A stretch of 64,000 bases of DNA, from assembly GCA_963921425.1 (NCBI GenBank), contig OY992840.1, forward strand, positions 5,520,501 to 5,584,500, given 5' to 3'. The position numbers and the translations under genes were made by a program. Positions 23,046 to 41,174 of this stretch are shown in pieces. Origin of the DNA: Dryas octopetala. Its lineage: Eukaryota > Streptophyta > Magnoliopsida > Rosales > Rosaceae. The notes beneath the pieces were generated by a model, which had not been told where the DNA came from, did no database searches, and saw nothing but the letters and a program-made list of their open reading frames with translations. Position 1 is the first letter of the stretch, and every line of letters starts with the position of its first letter.

Positions 23046-24625
23046 ACTTACTTGTCAATATTAACTTCACATAAAGAGACACAAATTCAATACTAAGGAA
23101 ATTATTCAAAGAAAAATGCAAATTTCTCAGCTAACACACACAGTGTAATACAATTTTTCACCCTAAGAGACAAAGAGTTATGTACTACAAGGTTCATATA
23201 GGATTCAAACATGTTATGGACAATAGATAGCTCAAACAGACCAATATTATTCCCAAAAGTCAGCAAGTCTACCAAACATAAATTTACACTAGTTACCAAA
23301 TATAAATTTACACTAGTTACTTTATTGTTCCCCTAGTTTTTCAAACAACTTATATTCATACTGGCAATCAGCTCTTATGTTATATATTTTACAGCTACAT
23401 AGTCAAATCACAAGTCCAAAATTAAACAACAAGCATATCATATGATAATAAGTAAATAGTTGGCAAACATACCAAGGTTAGCAATTCCTGATGTCTAAAA
23501 ATTAAGGGCTGGTTCTCTATGCTATTCCCAACAAAATAAACCTGAAAAATCAAACAGAATCACTTATATGTAAAACACCATGGCTAATGTTTCAGCAAGC
23601 TACACAAATACAAGCTTGTGAATCACAAAATCACAACCAGACCCATCCCTGAAAGCACAGAGACGAGAACAGATCCCACCCACATGCATAACTGGAACCA
23701 CAATCCACCATAAAATCAAACTCCAAACCCAGAATTTATGTGCGAAAGACCCATCCCAAAACCCAGCTAGAACCCCATTTCCAGACCCAAAATATATGTG
23801 CGAAATTTATGTAAATTACAAAAATTAAAACCCTAAAATTGAAGAAAAACAGAATGAATCAATTTCCCTAACCTCAATCCCCTTAAATTGAAGAAATTTA
23901 GAAACATTAAATTAACAAAAGTGGGAGACAGAGAATGGAAGACTCAATGAAAGAAAGAAGGGCCAGATTTAAACACATACCTTTCGAACCGACAGGAGAC
24001 AAAGAATGGAAGAACCCTAAGCCGAAGAAAGGGTTGGACTTCGTGCACGACCAACGACAATGGTCGGCGCTAGCGACTAGCTAGATCGAGCAAGACGAGC
24101 AGGCGTGTGGCACGATCTCAGTGTGAAGAGGAGTGAGAGTCACAGTGAGGTCTTGATGGTGTCTAAGGGTTTGGTTGTGAGCTTGTCTGTGAGGTCTAAG
24201 TGTTTGGTGGGGCCAGAAAAAAAAATTTAGAAGAGGGAAATTGACCCGCCCTTTTACTTAGGTCACATAATGTAGTTAATATATCAGTTGATATATTTGT
24301 CTGATATGTTAATAAAAAATAAGAAAAAGCAAAAACTTTTAATATGGAGTGTGTTTAAGTGAGTATGGGTGGGATGACAAAAAATATATGAGGGAGGAAA
24401 AATGTTAAATTATGATATCAGTTAACAGTGTAGACTGATGTCTTAGCAAAATTCTTAGAACAAGGTAAAATATTATATATCAGGTGGAAACAAACTGGTA
24501 ATTGCTTATTAGAATTAATAAATCAGCAAAAAAATTAACTAAGATTATAATTTTTACAATATCAGTTGATTTCACATCTGATATAAAAGGAGCGATATCT
24601 ATTGAAACTTTTTGTTGTAGTGAAT

Positions 24626-25200
24626 AAAAATTAAAATTTTCAAAAAAAAAAAAATAGTGAAATTAAATAGATAGTGGCAAATATCATTGTGAAAGGTACC
24701 CATTCTTTTAGGAAGTTGTTAACAACTTTTTTCATTGAAATGAGTCTAGAGTTTTCGATCAAAATTGTTTTTGGTAGAAGAAATTGGAGAAGAATTGAGA
24801 GAATAAATTGTACTTGAGAGTCAATAGCTATTGAGTTTGAAACAGAGTTGCTTCCATAATGGATCTCTAGTTCGTCGTTCGCACAGGGCTTCGTCGTTCT
24901 CTCGTCGTCTCTAGTTCTCTCTCGTCCACAATGAATCTGTTTCTTTTTTCTCATCCACGATGGGTATTAGAACAAACGGTTTTTTATGGTTATCTTTGAT
25001 CCTTGTTGTTGATTATCTACATAAGCACGGTTAGTAGAGGTTAATGGTTAATCGGTGGCACAAATTCGGCTCCTTTTAATGACTTTTGTTCCATTTGTGT
25101 TGAGTGTTTTAAAAAGTGGGCCAGGTAGAAAAGTTATTGTAGCGTGTGGGCTGCAAAATCAGCTCTATTTCTCAAGTGGGCTTTAAAAATAAAACATGTT
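24626..25200. other. Intergenic, no clear gene
   Basis: It contains a CGTCGTTC/CTCTAGTTCTCTC-rich stretch (24860-24960) but no protein or RNA gene that I can support. Confidence 0.3.
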
Positions 25201-25582
25201 TAATTAAAGGGTTAAATACAAAAATGGTCTATGAACTTTACAGTGAATCTCAATTTGGTCCACTAACTATAAAAAGTGTCAATTTGGTCTACAAACTTTT
25301 CAAGTTGTACCAAAGTAGTACAAATGTTAACTTCCATCCAAAAATTTAATGGAAAATGATCATGTGCACAGCAAGTAACCACATTTTCAGGGACATTTCA
25401 GTCCGTTCATTACATTTTTATGTGCACAATTCCATTAATTTTCGGATGGAAGTTTACGTTTGTACTGTTTTGGTACAACTTAGAAAATTCATGGATCAAA
25501 TTGACACTTTTTATAGTTAGTAGGCCAAATTGAAAATCAATATAAAATTTGTGGACAATTTTTATATTTAACCTTTAATTAA
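25201..25582. mobile_element. Foldback MITE with long inverted arms
   Basis: Arms of about 170 bp pair: TAATTAAAGGGTTAAATAC and on to TTCCATCCAAAAATTTAATGG at the left, against its near-complement ending TATTTAACCTTTAATTAAA at the right. No protein is encoded. Confidence 0.7.
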
Positions 25583-25620
25583 ATTTAATATCTCAACTTT
25601 ATCACAGGCCGGTAAATATT

Positions 25621-26608
25621 AACCCTAAGGGCATGTTTGGTACACCGTATTAGACTTTGGATAGGAGTAAATAATCCATGTCAGTTGTTTGGTGTCAACT
25701 TGTATTATTTAATTATCTGACTATGTAAACCAGACTGGGTTTTTAATACTCTCCTTACTTGACTAATTAATACAACCCACACATATGCTTAATTATAAAG
25801 ATCTGGGAAAACAAAAACACGCTTGAAAACCAAGAGACGCTCTTTTTAAAAACACCAACAACAACTATCACCTCCCTATCTCTGAAGTCGCGTCCAACCT
25901 TGACTTCAAACGTAATCGTCTCCTCAACAGCAGGTCGGATCTCGCACCTTCAGGCACCATTCTCTTGCTGACTTTGTGCTCTGGTGTGACAGAGAAGCTT
26001 CATAGTGTTTGACTAAGTAGTTAACATGACAGCAACCCTTAATTCGCCTACGACCATTTGGGTTTACACATGTGGGTCCTATACTGTCATCTTCTTCTAT
26101 TTCAGTGATTTCATCACTTATTTGAAAATCATGATTACCCAAGATGCCAGTGGACAACTGTTTATCTGTCATAAAGGCCCAGTGGATACATCAAGCCCTT
26201 ACCAAGTACATGCTCCTCATATGTTTCTAATAATAAATTAGAAAAGCTTGTTGCTAATATCTGTTTCATATGCTCTGTATATGAGCCTTCTCCGTCACAC
26301 TGTTTTGGTAATCACCTGCAAATTTTGAGTTTGTGAATCTTCTTTGTCACACCAGAGCATGAAGTCAGCAAGAAACAGTGCCGAGATGGGCAGTGATAGT
26401 GGTGGTTTGTGAATCTTGTCAAAAATAATTTGTGTCGTATGGATTTCAATTTTCACTAAGTTATCAAAGAATTTTTTTAAAAAAAAAAGTCTAATCTTGT
26501 TATCCGACGAAGCACCAAAACACAATATAACTTAGTCAAATTATTTATCCGGAACAATATCAAACACTTGATAATATTCTGGAAAAATGGTCAGTACCAA
26601 ACGAGCCC
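25621..26608. mobile_element. hAT-type non-autonomous foldback element
   Basis: The left GGGCATGTTTGGTAC (25629) and the right GTACCAAACGAGCCC (26594-26608) form inverted ends. TAAATATT occurs at 25613-25620 and directly after the right end (26609-26616), an 8-bp match, but the left copy is eight bases from the obvious inverted repeat. Inside, TTGCTGACTTTGTGCTCTGG (about 25967) pairs with 26345-26375. Confidence 0.55.
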
Positions 26609-26631
26609 TAAATATTTAAAATTTTTAAAAC

Positions 26632-26831
26632 CAGTAGTGCTACATATACCACATTTTTATACCATAATTTCATACCACCTTATGTGGCAACTTACATGGC
26701 ATTCATACATTGGATACTAAAAAATAAAAATAAAAACCCAAAAAGAAAAAGAAAAACTTTGTCCAATAAAGTAATGACACGTCAGATGGTATAAAAATGT
26801 GGTATAAGAATGTGGTAAGTATAGCATTATT
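26632..26831. mobile_element. MITE, copy 2 of the 3227-3415 family
   Basis: The left end CAGTAGTGCTACATATACC and the right end GGTAAGTATAGCATTATT are inverted repeats. The interior (CATACCACCTTATGTGGCA, then CCAATAAAGTAATGACACGTC) matches copy 1. It lies just upstream of the ZCCHC10-like gene. No clean target duplication is seen. Confidence 0.7.
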
Positions 26832-27109
26832 CAAAACTAAACACAAAAGTAAAAGTGACACCCTTCCGACCAAACAAAAAAAGAGTGAAACCCTAAATTG
26901 GTTTCTCATCAGCCGCTCTCTCTCTCTCTCTCTCAGTCGCCATTCTCTCTCTCCATCGACTCCGTCGCAATTTTCCAGAAAGCAGCGCCGCATTTCTTCT
27001 CCTCTCTCTCGCCGGCGGGGATCTCGACCCTCTTCTCTCGTTGGCGGAAGCGTTGCCTCTAAATTTCTCTACAGCGTTGCCTCTCTAAGAGAATTTCGAC
27101 CACAACAAG

Positions 27110-27418
27110 GTATTTTTCCGTAAATCTTTGGGCTTTTTAAAAGTGTTTTCTCATTTGGCTTTTCTCCCTTTTGGTTCCAGATATTCACTTTCTTTTAATT
27201 AAAACAAATACTTGTTTAATTTTGGGAGTGTCTCTAATTTGTCAACAGTTAGGGCTATGTGTTTGTTTTGCCCCGAATTTTAAATTTGTTAAACTCGAGT
27301 TTGTAGGTTAATATTTTATCAGTTTTTGCTGTTAAGAAACTGGGATTTCTTGACCTTATTGACCCACCCATGGTGATATTTGATGAATTTGACTGACCTA
27401 ATTACTATTCAAATGCAG
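27110..27418 (+). other. Intron in the 5' UTR of the ZCCHC10-like gene
   Basis: Donor CAACAAG|GTATTT and acceptor AAATGCAG|GG bound it, with a T-rich tract upstream. The first exon (about 26890-27109) has a (CT)n run at 26915-26934. Leader introns of this kind often raise expression in plants; that role here is inferred. Confidence 0.6.
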
Positions 27419-27529
27419 GGTGTCAGAGCATTTGGGGATTGCAGTATTTATATCTTCTTGGAACTGGGGATAGTTGGTCTCTGTGGAGTTGGCCATTCTG
27501 CATTTTTTGATTTGAAAATTGTGATTTAG

Positions 27530-28327
<798 letters not shown>

Positions 28328-29098
28328 TTGAGGTAATGTACATTAACAAAACTCCATCGAATTAGTTCAGCTGTGATTGTGGGGCTTCCTAGACGAGGGA
28401 TATGCATGTTGTCAATTTGGGCCAAATAATCTTTGTAGATGTTACTTGTGATTTCTTTCATTTTGACTTTGGCATTATTTGAAGTTGTACTGTACTTGAG
28501 TGGCTGTTTTTATAAATCAAAGCTTTCTTCGGTAAACTTCCATTGTTTTATACTTTTAAGTTTTTGCATACAATGGTTTACTTTTCCGCCAAATGGTACA
28601 TATGTGTATGATTTCTCTCTTTCATAAAAGTTGCATGAATGACATGTGGGAGTAGGGCTGTATACAATATTTTTTTTTCCATACAAATATACCAGCAATG
28701 GCGTATGAATGTTATTACCAGCTATGGGCCTATGGCTGCTGCCGCTGAGGGTGACCACAAAGCCTGAACTCTATGGTGGAGAATGCTGTACCAATAATAG
28801 GGTCAGGGGAGAGCCACTGCCTAAATTGTTATGAGGATCATGAATCATGATGGCTTTCCATGGCTTTAGAATGATAAATTGTTCTGGTCTGACCCTGATT
28901 TATCTTTTTGGTCGCACAAAATAGGCATAGGTTTTCTTGGCCAGGACCCTTTAAAATGGTTGAGTAGCATCAAAGCATTAAACTGCTGCCAGAAAGGTCT
29001 GTTTAAGGAGAGCAGAGAGAGAGAGAGCCCGCCATTCCCAAGCGAACAACCAAAACACAAGAGTGCCTCAAACCCCAAACTCAAGCTTTCCAAAATGA
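28328..29098. other. 3' region of the ZCCHC10-like gene and promoter of the RPB9 copy
   Basis: No gene was seen. A GAGAGAGAGAG run (about 29014-29025) lies just before the RPB9 leader. Confidence 0.4.
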
Positions 29099-31377
29099 AT
29101 GAAATTTTGCCGCGAATGGTTAGTAAACCCTAAACCATTGTCGTCGTCATCATTCGCATACACAACAACTGATTTTTTTTTTTTTTTTATTTGTTGTGAG
29201 TTTTATTTATTTAAAATCTTAATTTGATTTCGTGTTTTTCAACAACAACATTCTCTACCCAAAGGAGGACAAAGACCAGAATATCCTTCTCTATGCGTGC
29301 TGCCACTGCGATCACCAGGTCGCTCATTCTCTCTATTTCTCCTTGATTTTTCTCTAATAATATTTTGCATGGAATGTTTTTCTAAGTCTGTAATTTTAGA
29401 GTGAAACCCACATGCCTAAATGTAATGTGGATTCAAGATTTCCCATTTTTCTTCAGCTTAGTGCTGTGGTTGCCCTAATGCATCTCATTTAGCTAATTCG
29501 GATTAACATAATTAATTGTCATAAACTGAGGAAAGCTTCAACTTCAGCTTAGGGATTTTATTTTATTTTTTCTTTTTGGGGATGAAATGCACTAAAAATT
29601 CTGTCTTTTTAATACTGTGTCTCACTCTGATAACCTCCTTCTTGGAGGGTTTCCCATTAATTTTTTTTATGCTAAAAGCTTATACCAGGAAAAAAGATAT
29701 GATCATGGGGGGGCCTATTCCCACCAGCCAAAAATGCTGAGTTCACCACCCCATTAATTTTTTACCCTTTTTTGCCCATTTTGCCCCTACATAAAAAAAA
29801 AACCTCACCCTCCAATTTTGGCCGGCCACCCTCTCCGCCGCCTGCGCGACCCACCCAGCCCTCCCCGCCGCCGGCGCGACCCACTCCTCCCCTTCGCCGG
29901 TCGACCCCGCCCCTCCCCATCGCCGGCGCGACCCACCCAGCCCTCCCAGCCGCCCGATCTCCTTTCTCTCTCTCTCTTCCCTCTCTCTGCCATCTTCTCT
30001 CTCTCCCCTCTGTCTGCCTCCCTCCCTCACCAGACCACCATGGGTGGCCGGCGCGACCCCATAGACCCCCAGATCGGGGGTGGGGGATGGGTGCGACGGG
30101 GGCTGGGGCTGGGCTTGGGGTGAGGGGGTGCGGGCGGGCTGGGGATGGGTGCGACGGGGGCTGGGCTTGGGTGAAGGGGTGCGGGCGGGCTGGGGATGGG
30201 TGCGACGGCGGCGGGGCTTGAGGTGAGGGGGTGCGGGGGTGCGGGCTGGTTGGGTAGGGGTGGGCTGGCTGGGGGCGGGCTGGGGAGGGGAGGGGATCGG
30301 TGGGGGAGTGGTGGCTGGGTGGGGGAGGAGGAGAGGAGGGCAAAATGGGCAAAAATGGGCAAAAAATTAGGGGGGTGGTCAACTCAGCAAAATGGGGTGG
30401 TCTGAATAGCCCCCCCCTATGATCATTTATACTCTTCGACTCTGTATGATCTTATAAATCTGATTTGTTTTTGTCTGAGATCTTCTAAATATGTTTGTTG
30501 GCTTAATTTTTAGTTCAATAACCACTTAAAAGACAACCCAGAAGATGCTCCAAGTCTCATATGGAGTCACCTTCTAGAATCTAGTTTCAGTCTCCTATGT
30601 ACTCGGTGGCTTAATTCTAGTTTCAGATAGAGTGTACCTTAAGAAGACGTTTAATAATCCCATACTTGAGTAACATTTAAGAATATAGTTTGTACATTTT
30701 AACAATCAATCTTGTACCTCTTAGTTTAGCTCCTTTACTAATGCATCAGGGAAAAAGATTTTCGTTGAATAAGTTATTGTAACAGCACTTCATATATCAT
30801 TGCTTTTGCCTTTCATTTGAAGTTTTGATTGAATATTTAGGTACTATCTATTAAAATGAGTTGAGCCAGGCGCGACCAGCCTAGGCTCTGCTTGAATTCA
30901 TCCCTAGTTTTGTGTTATTCTAGAGATATTGGTAGGGCCACCTGGCTTTGAAACATCTGCTGTCTGTTTTTGAGTAAATTGCCACAGTTGAAACATAGGG
31001 AAGTCTGATTCTTTTCTTTATTTTTTTTAATTATTTTTTATTTATTTTGAGGTGTATGACTCCTGACCCTTGTTATTCTCATATACGTCTATAAAGAGTT
31101 GATACATCTATGTTATACAGTGATACCATTTTGAAAAGTCAGACAATAAACTGCACTTCATAGTTTGGTTACTTCATATAATTGCACTCCTTGAAGGGCC
31201 ACACTTGAGAAAAAACTACCAGCAATCTCTCAACCACCTTTTTCAGCTGGTTCATGGTGGGTAATATTCTCGAAGTGCTTCTAATGGTATAATTTTCTTA
31301 CATGTGTGCAGGCAACTGTTAGAGGAGAGGAGGGTATGACATTGTTCTTTGTTTGCTGCAACCCCAACCCCTCATAG
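29099..31377 (+). pseudogene. RNA polymerase II subunit RPB9-like pseudogene
   Basis: Exon 1 (29099-29118) encodes MKFCRE plus two bases and ends at GTTAGT. Exon 2 (29243-29318) encodes [20 protein letters not shown] and HCDHQ, the first zinc ribbon of RPB9. The last exon (31312-31377) encodes ATVRGEEGMTLFFVCCNPN and then stops. RPB9 is a small Pol II subunit with two zinc ribbons. Faults: the acceptor before exon 2 reads AA (29241-29242) where AG is needed; the exons between the two ribbons are not found; and a two-base loss removes the last zinc Cys and creates TAG. A 711-bp transposon (29707-30417) sits in the gap. An upstream ATG (29095) is out of frame. AAACCCTAAACC (telo-box-like) lies at the start of intron 1. 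Confidence 0.75.
29707..30417. mobile_element. GC-rich MULE-type element with 9-bp TSD
   Basis: Target duplications TATGATCAT (29698-29706 and 30418-30426) are exact. Inverted ends: the left GGGGGGGCCTATTCCCACCA and the right, read inverted, GGGGGGGCTATTCAGACCAC; both continue into TTTTTGCCCATTTTGCCC. The middle is very GC-rich, with repeated GGGCTGGGGATGGGTGCGAC units (30080-30240) and CCGGCGCGACCC words. Long open frames here are low-complexity and not genes. Confidence 0.85.
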
Positions 31378-31572
31378 GTGAAGAGACTGAAAATTATGCG
31401 CACCTTTTCATGTGCTCATGTTTCATTCCATCGAAAACATGTATTGTTGTTCAGAAGGCAAAATGTGACATTGGGAATGAGATTCTGATATGGAGCTTTA
31501 AAGGCACTACTGCATGCACCCGCATTTGTATATTATCTAACAATTTCTTTATTTTGCCACTATAATGACCTG

Positions 31573-31684
31573 GAGAGGAACTTACCTATCCCTTGTTGTA
31601 TATAACATGCGAGACACACACATAGTCACATGACCATGTGTGTCTCACATGTTGTATACAACAAGGGATAAGTAAGTTTTAGCC
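31573..31684. mobile_element. 112-bp hairpin MITE with 9-bp TSD
   Basis: The direct repeats AATGACCTG (31564-31572 and 31685-31693) are exact. Arms 31579-31623 and 31636-31678 pair along about 43 bases with three mismatches and a two-base bulge, closed by a 12-base loop. The RNA would form a long miRNA-precursor-like hairpin. Confidence 0.8.
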
Positions 31685-32067
31685 AATGACCTGATTTCCC
31701 AAACCTCTGCTTTGAAAATGTAACATACAGTCTCAACTATGGGAGTAGGCCTTGGAGTATAGAGGACTGTTATTTGGAAGTAACGCCTACCCCATTCCCT
31801 AATGTGAAATTTTCAATTTGTAATTTTCCATGGATACAAGTTATGCATTGAAATGAAAGACAATTTTGATCATAAGTAAGCTATAATGTAACTATTGATG
31901 TCATAGACCAATATACCTTGGCTCAGAATGTAGACCGACAGATCGACCCTGGCTAAAAATATCAGAGGGAGCATGATCAACAAAAGCAAATTAAGTTGGA
32001 AAATGGTGTTTCCAGGATCCAATAAACTTACTAGAAACAAGGTTGACAGTTCCTTTTTCCTTTGTTG

Positions 32068-33063
32068 TTATTCATGATAAAATATCAAGTCTGTACAAGA
32101 ATGAATTCTCCGGTGGAAATTCAGAAGATTTGGACTGTGTTTTATAATTGTCCACCAAGATCGAAATACTCTTGATGTTCCTTTCCTTGCTGATTGATGT
32201 GACTTCCTTTTCTCCAGTGGATTCATGTCACGACCATAATAACTGCTTCTTCTGCTTCCAGTAGACCTGCATCCAACTCTTGTCCTTGAACTTGATCCCC
32301 ATTCTTCATTCGGAAGTTGAAACTTATCCATAGAACCATTTTGGGGGCTTCTAACTGTATTCCCTGGCTCATCATGTCCTTGGCCCAATTTGAGATCATG
32401 ATCCACACTACTTGGATCTCGTGTCCTACGAGCTCCATCAATTGAGTCATCATGAAGGTTACCTCTAGAAATGAGATTGTGGTTGCTTGTATTAGAAGTA
32501 TATGAAGAGCCTTCTCCATTGCCACCACTATCACCTTCTAAATTAATCCTAGCCCTCTGGCCTCTGTGATTTCACCCTTCTATAAACAGCACTGAACATT
32601 TTGTTTCTATTTAAATGGGACTCCACCGATTCATGCATACTGGATATAACATTCTTATCATATTGATTGTCTGATTCTCGTGAACCACCGTATCTGTGAT
32701 ATGAAATAAATTTATGGGTTCTATCATCCTCTGACACAACTGGATCATGTTTCATGCTTGAAAGGCATTCATGTAATGTGTTGCATCTACCATTTTCCAA
32801 GTTCTCTACAACTGAGTTCAATTCCTGTTTGCAAGGACTAAATTTCGTTGAGACAGGTGTGAGCTTTTCATTTTGTTCAAAAGAGAAAACAATAGCATCC
32901 TTATCAAGGTAAGAGGAAGTGCTTGCATCCCAAGGAACCATGTGAACAGATTTAGGCGATTGATCATGATCCTTGCATATACTAACACCTACGTGCTCGT
33001 TAACAATGATTTCACCATTAACGCCCTCAGAGGTACTAACCCCAACGGTTTTCCCATTTGTTA
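32068..33063 (-). pseudogene. Bromodomain/WD-repeat (BRWD/PHIP-like) protein fragment
   Basis: The minus strand encodes about 300 residues in two frames with a single shift near 32565. It runs through VPWDASTSSYLDKDAIVF, then NRNKMFSAVYRRVKSQR, then in the shifted frame RARINLEGDSGGNGEGSS and SRRSSYYGRDMNPLEKRKS. The KMFSAVYRRxKSxRGRxNLE block and the Ser/Arg-rich linker resemble the region between the WD40 repeats and the bromodomain of plant BRWD-type proteins, which read chromatin. No WD repeats or bromodomain are visible nearby, so it is an isolated fragment. The assignment is from memory of wording. Confidence 0.4.
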
Positions 33064-33239
33064 AGCCACTCTCTATCCATCTTAGGTTGGCAACTTTTCT
33101 CCAAATGAACTATTATGCTTTAATAGTTGCCAACTGTCCGCTGAATTGTCCCCTTTTATTCAGTGGAAACTTGTCAAATGCTCCACTCTTATTCGGTGGT
33201 TCATATGTTTTTCACTTATTCTATATTCCATGTATTCTA

Positions 33240-34103
33240 AAAAACTTGAAATCATGAATTCCATTTGTGAATGTATGAATAGGAGAGGAGCATCTAGAGG
33301 TGGAGCTTCTAGAGGTGGAGTATCTAGAGATGGATCATCTACAGTTGGATTTTGTACAACAAATGAAGAATGACAACATCCCACAACTTCGGAGAGGCGT
33401 AGGAGAACTAAAAGACCTAAACCCATAGGTGGTGGATGATGTCCAGCGGATGAGACTATTATAGAAGATAGTAGCAGTGAGTTAGATGAGCCTTTCCCTA
33501 GAGGTCCTAGTGATATATCATTGCAACTCACATTGCTGCTTCCTTTTGAAAAAAATGATGTATCTTAAGTTATACATAATAGCTTTAGATAAAAATTTAG
33601 AACTGAATAGTTTGCAATACTGTAATTGACTATAGCTTGTTTTTGTGAACAAGAACTTGATTCCCTAAGATGCATGTCCAAAACTACTAAGCTTCAAACA
33701 TGGGACTTGTGGCATAAAGCTAAAAATAACACCTTGAAGGGGTATGTTAGACAATCTGGCTTAGCATCATTGGTATTATGCTCTTATCACACTATCCATA
33801 AGGTAGCGGTCTTCGCTTTTGTTGAGAGGTGGCAGCTCAAGACCAATACCTTTGATAAGATGGTCATCACACTATATCACACTATATAGTGTGTCAAACA
33901 TTTTGGGGATTCTAGTTGCTAATTTATCAGTTTCTACACCCCCATATGATAATATTGCCTTTAATTTGTTATTAAGATCTTGCTTAGGGGTGAGTGAGAT
34001 AGATGTCACTATGGAGTTCAAAGAGTTTGGTGGTAAGTATGTGCATCTAGAATGGTTACGATCGAATTTTAGACAAGTGCGTGATACAAATGATGATGAC
34101 TAA
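33240..34103 (+). pseudogene. Plant mobile domain (PMD/MAIN-like) protein fragment
   Basis: At 33626-33889 the strand encodes LKGYVRQSGLASLVLCSYHT, then VERWQLKTNTFDKMVITLYH; a frame change leads to NILGILVANLSVSTPPYD and GVSEIDVTMEFKEF (33880-34103). The ALVERWRxETxTFxxPxGExTxTLxDV motif is typical of plant mobile domain proteins, often transposon-linked and relatives of MAIN. Here it is altered and frameshifted. Upstream (33280-33345) a short Gly/Arg repeat (RGASRGGASRGGVSRDG) is encoded. Confidence 0.55.
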
Positions 34104-34399
34104 GCAAGGTGTGCAACTAGAGCTAATTTGTCTTTCTTCGTTGGAGCTTATTTGTTGCTCTTTTTTGGATTGTACCCTTTTTGTTAATAAGACTGATACA
34201 AGAGTGCAAGTCTAATATCTTAGACTGCATACCAATCTTAACACCGTTAGCCATTATATATGATATACCGGCAATTAGGTATTGCTTCTAGGTCTAAGGT
34301 TAAGCAAATAAATGGATATAGGACCTTGTTAAAGACATGAGTGTACAAGCACATGCACCATATTGTTGGTCCGAATTATGACCCAAATTATTTAGACCG

Positions 34400-34852
34400 A
34401 AATTACAACTTGCACCCTTTTGACTAGATTCACAAGTTGATCCTCATCCTTTCAATTTTTTCACATTCAGTAAATTTCATGACAATATGGCCCCTCTATT
34501 TTTCTAACCGTTAGGTTAGACATTGAATGTTGACGTGGCAAAGGTGAGACCCACTTTTTACTGGCATGGTAGGTTTAGGGGCCCTCTTTTTGCTTGCATG
34601 GAACTATATGTTTAAAAGAATTAAAAAATGTTGAATATCAAAATTATTCAATTAAAGTGGGAGGGCTACCAAGCCTACCATGCCAAAAAAAAATTGGGTC
34701 TCGCTTTGCCACGTCAACATTCAATATCTACTATAACAGTCATAGGAAGAGTCATATTGTTTATGAAATTTAAATGTCAGGTTTAAATTTGAAAAAATTG
34801 AAAGGATAGAGACCAACTTGTGAGTCGAGTCAAAAGGTGCAAATTGTAATTT
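34400..34852. mobile_element. Foldback element with two pairs of inverted arms
   Basis: AAATTACAACTTGCACCCTTTTGACT at the left pairs with 34826-34852. Inside, CATTGAATGTTGACGTGGCA (about 34520) pairs with TGCCACGTCAACATTCAATA (about 34708). No coding region. Confidence 0.65.
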
Positions 34853-35034
34853 GCTTTTCTTATTATGTTGCGAATTAAGAGAACAAATAAATATTAACAA
34901 GTAATTGAACAATTACAAACGATACTTGATGGATCGATCATATATGCAAAGCTTGCAGAGTCAGTTGAAAAGAACAGCTGAAAAGCTTAGTTGATACAAA
35001 ATCTACAGTAGGCTCGGAAAAGTACAAGACTGAC

Positions 35035-41174
<6,140 letters not shown>

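Larger units (their letters stand above)
20769..24622 (-). mobile_element. CACTA (En/Spm) transposon
   Basis: It starts CACTACAACAAAAA and ends TTTTTGTTGTAGTG, with 3-bp target duplications AAT (20766-20768 and 24623-24625). Subterminal blocks of TATCAG/ATATATCAGGTTTGAG-type repeats fill 20780-21240 and 24270-24610. The remaining coding pieces lie on the minus strand. At 3.85 kb it lacks the main TNP2 transposase, so it cannot move on its own. Confidence 0.9.

Noticed and set aside
29762..30382. Long open frames (up to 206 codons) on both strands
   Set aside because: They lie in the GC-rich, tandemly repeated inside of a transposon. The products are Pro/Ser or Gly/Arg low-complexity with no codon or domain signal.
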